Of a stretch of 64,000 nt of DNA, positions 57,901-60,900 are shown one piece after another (position 1 is the stretch's first letter; each line of letters begins with the position of its first letter). A model generated the notes under the pieces. It was not told the DNA's origin. It saw nothing but the letters and a program-made list of their open reading frames with translations, and did not search any database. The translations under genes were made by a program, and so were the position numbers. Source of the stretch: Amphiura filiformis (Eukaryota; Echinodermata; Ophiuroidea; Amphilepidida; Amphiuridae); the NCBI RefSeq assembly GCF_039555335.1, contig NC_092635.1, positions 50,116,052 to 50,180,051 on the forward strand, in the 5' to 3' direction.

Positions 57901-60900
57901 TTTAAATTTGAGTCCGCAATCACTTGTACAGGAAAAATTTGTTTCCCAAATTTTGGAAAACCTGGGTCCGTTGGGCTTGTAAAACAGGGTTTCCTTTTTT
58001 GTCGCCTTAGATAATCATTTACCAAATGTACATTTACTATTATTCCTACTATTATATTACACTCTTATTTATAATAACACTTACTACTTAATTCAGTATA
58101 TGATATACAAAATATAAACAACTTGATAGTACAAAGAATATATCAAGACCATTTTCCCTATTTGATTAGACACAGTTTTATATGCCTTTAAAGTTCATTT
58201 CTTACTATGCAATTATACAAAAGCCACTGTTTTCTATACATCTTGAGTATCTGAGTATCTTGCACATGACATAGTAAATGTATATAAGCAGAAACCATGA
58301 GTAATGTCAACAACAAAACATACCAATAAGAAAAATAATAATAAAGACAACACACACAAACAAACAAAAGCAGGCAGATGCATATTTTGCTTCATGGGCC
58401 AAGTGAAAACAATGATATAAATTAAAAACAATGGAAAGTACAAAACCTGAAAGAAATAATGCAACATAAGTTTAACATGTAATCATACAAAACAGGATAT
58501 TTTGACTTCAAAATTGCATCAATTCAATATTTATACTGTTAACTTTACAAACTATTTCATTGAAAAAAATGGTTGTTTAGGGCAGGTATTTTTTGAAAGC
58601 TAGAGAAAATCAAAAATACAATATTGTATAGACTCATGCTATGGGCAATTGGCCACAGTGCTATTCCAGTTGACCTCCATACACCCCCTATGGAGGATAT
58701 GACTTTAATCTTCCAACACAGGGAGTGTGAATTTCAAATGTAGTCACCATTCAGGTTAACCCTGTTTGAAATCCACACTCCCTGTGTTGGAGATTAAGGT
58801 TATTCCATAGGGGGTGTATGGATTTCAACTGGAATAGCCCATAGCAGATGTCACACATGGCACTGCAATATTTTAAACAAAATTCCACAATCGTATTTTG
58901 AACAAACATAACTTGATGCCCTATCTGTAAAAACGGAATTTCATCCTGAATACAAACAAGCATGCACAATAAACAAATTTAAGCTTTCATCAACGGCAAT
59001 CAGAAATAGTATTTATTCTTGAATACAAATCCTCTTAGTCTATGTACTATTCTCTCTACCTGTATATTATATGTACTATCAGGAAGCAGAGATGTGAAAT
59101 CCGTAACTCTGATGTAATAGCTCATCTCTCCTGCTGTCATGATTTCTACTAGTTCAAATCCAGCACCAGAGTCATCTGTGGTCACTGATGCATTGCCAAT
59201 AAACATACCCTGTAAACAAGTAAGAAAGTCAGACATTTTGTTACATGTTTTATTAAACAACATCAAGCTATAGTGTGTCTCCTCTCAACTTGAGAGTAAC
59301 GCCATGTTTGATTTTGCAGTGGCAGATTCAAATCAGTGTGTTTATGTGGTTGCGTCACCATTATACAGACAAATCACCCATCTACGCTTGTGTGTATACC
59401 TGTGGGATTAGGTGAGCATGCAATTCAAAACTGCCACTACGAAATCTAACATGGCATTACTCTCAACTTGAGATGAGACAGACTATGTATATCAATTTTT
59501 ATGCCTCCATCTTGCAGTGAGAGATCATACTTCACATGCTGTAATGGATGTTTGGACCTATTAGCATCTTTATGACTAATCCAAAAATGTGAAAATCATA
59601 ATTATTGATGAATTTGAGGGTGTTCAGTTTAAATCGTAATTTTGTCCTTATAAGCAGTCCAGAAGAATGCCAAATATGAAACACAAGTATTGCATAATAA
59701 TAATACTCCTCCAACAATGGCTGCACTGTATTATTTCCCCATGTGGTCAGTTATGCTGGATCAAGAAGAGATAAGTCAAGCCAAGCTATGCACATGTATG
59801 CAGTACACATGCCATATCCTTTACTGTGTGAGATAACTTTCCAGTTAGTTTAATTTCAAGAGAGCAATGGTCAATATTCTTAAACGTTATCCAACTCCAA
59901 AAGAAGAACCAACATAAGTCATTTATATGGATCCAAATTATGCTGACCATTGCCTTTTTGATAACAATGTGATTTCTTGATGTTACATTTTATCAACTTA
60001 GATCCCCAAATGCTGGTGTACAGCTGAGGTCAAAGGTCTTGTGTTCCATATGTGACACGATCTGGTCCACGGGGGCCAAAGGAGGCATTTTTGAAAATTG
60101 AGTTACTGTAATTATGACCTTGTACAAATGATAGGCTACCTAATACTGAAAACAGCTAAACTCTAGCATACTTGGTTCTAAAGTTATGAAGTTTTGTGAT
60201 GTCTGTTTTCTTATGTATTTTATTGTTTTTTGTTCCATATTTTTGCCTTTATCTCAGTTTCAAATTTGCCGCCTTTGGCCCCCATGGACCAGATCATGTC
60301 ACATATTTGGTATTTTCTGAGACTGAAGTACCTACCACATCATCATCATAGGCTTCTAATGTTAATCTTTCTTTCATATCATTCTGAACAACATATGCAT
60401 CTTGAGATGAAAGGAGACCACTGTAGAACATGCTTGTAAACTCAGGACAATTGTCATTGATGTCATAAACAGTGACTATCACCTTAGCTGTAGATGATCT
60501 ATTTGAAAAGAAAGAAGAAAAAAAAATAATGTGATTAAAATTGTAATAAATATAATTAATAACATGGGCTCCTTGTAACTGTAAAAAGGAAAAATTAATA
60601 AGCTAAAACTGCTATAACATGACAAAGTCCCTGTTCAAGTAGGATCAGTCATTTTGGACATTTTTTCTCCTTTAAAATTACTGAAATGACCCTAGAAATA
60701 GCCAACATTTGTAAAGAAAATTTTTACCATGCATATAGCAAAACAAATGTTGTAAAATATCAAATATGCTCCTAAAAGTGAGTCTTGATATTACAGCGAT
60801 AAAATTGCAACTGATGCTTATACCGTATTTTTGCTTTGATCTATAAGTATTATAAGATAATTGTTATACAAAAGAGGGTCTACTTTTTGAGTGTAGTCAG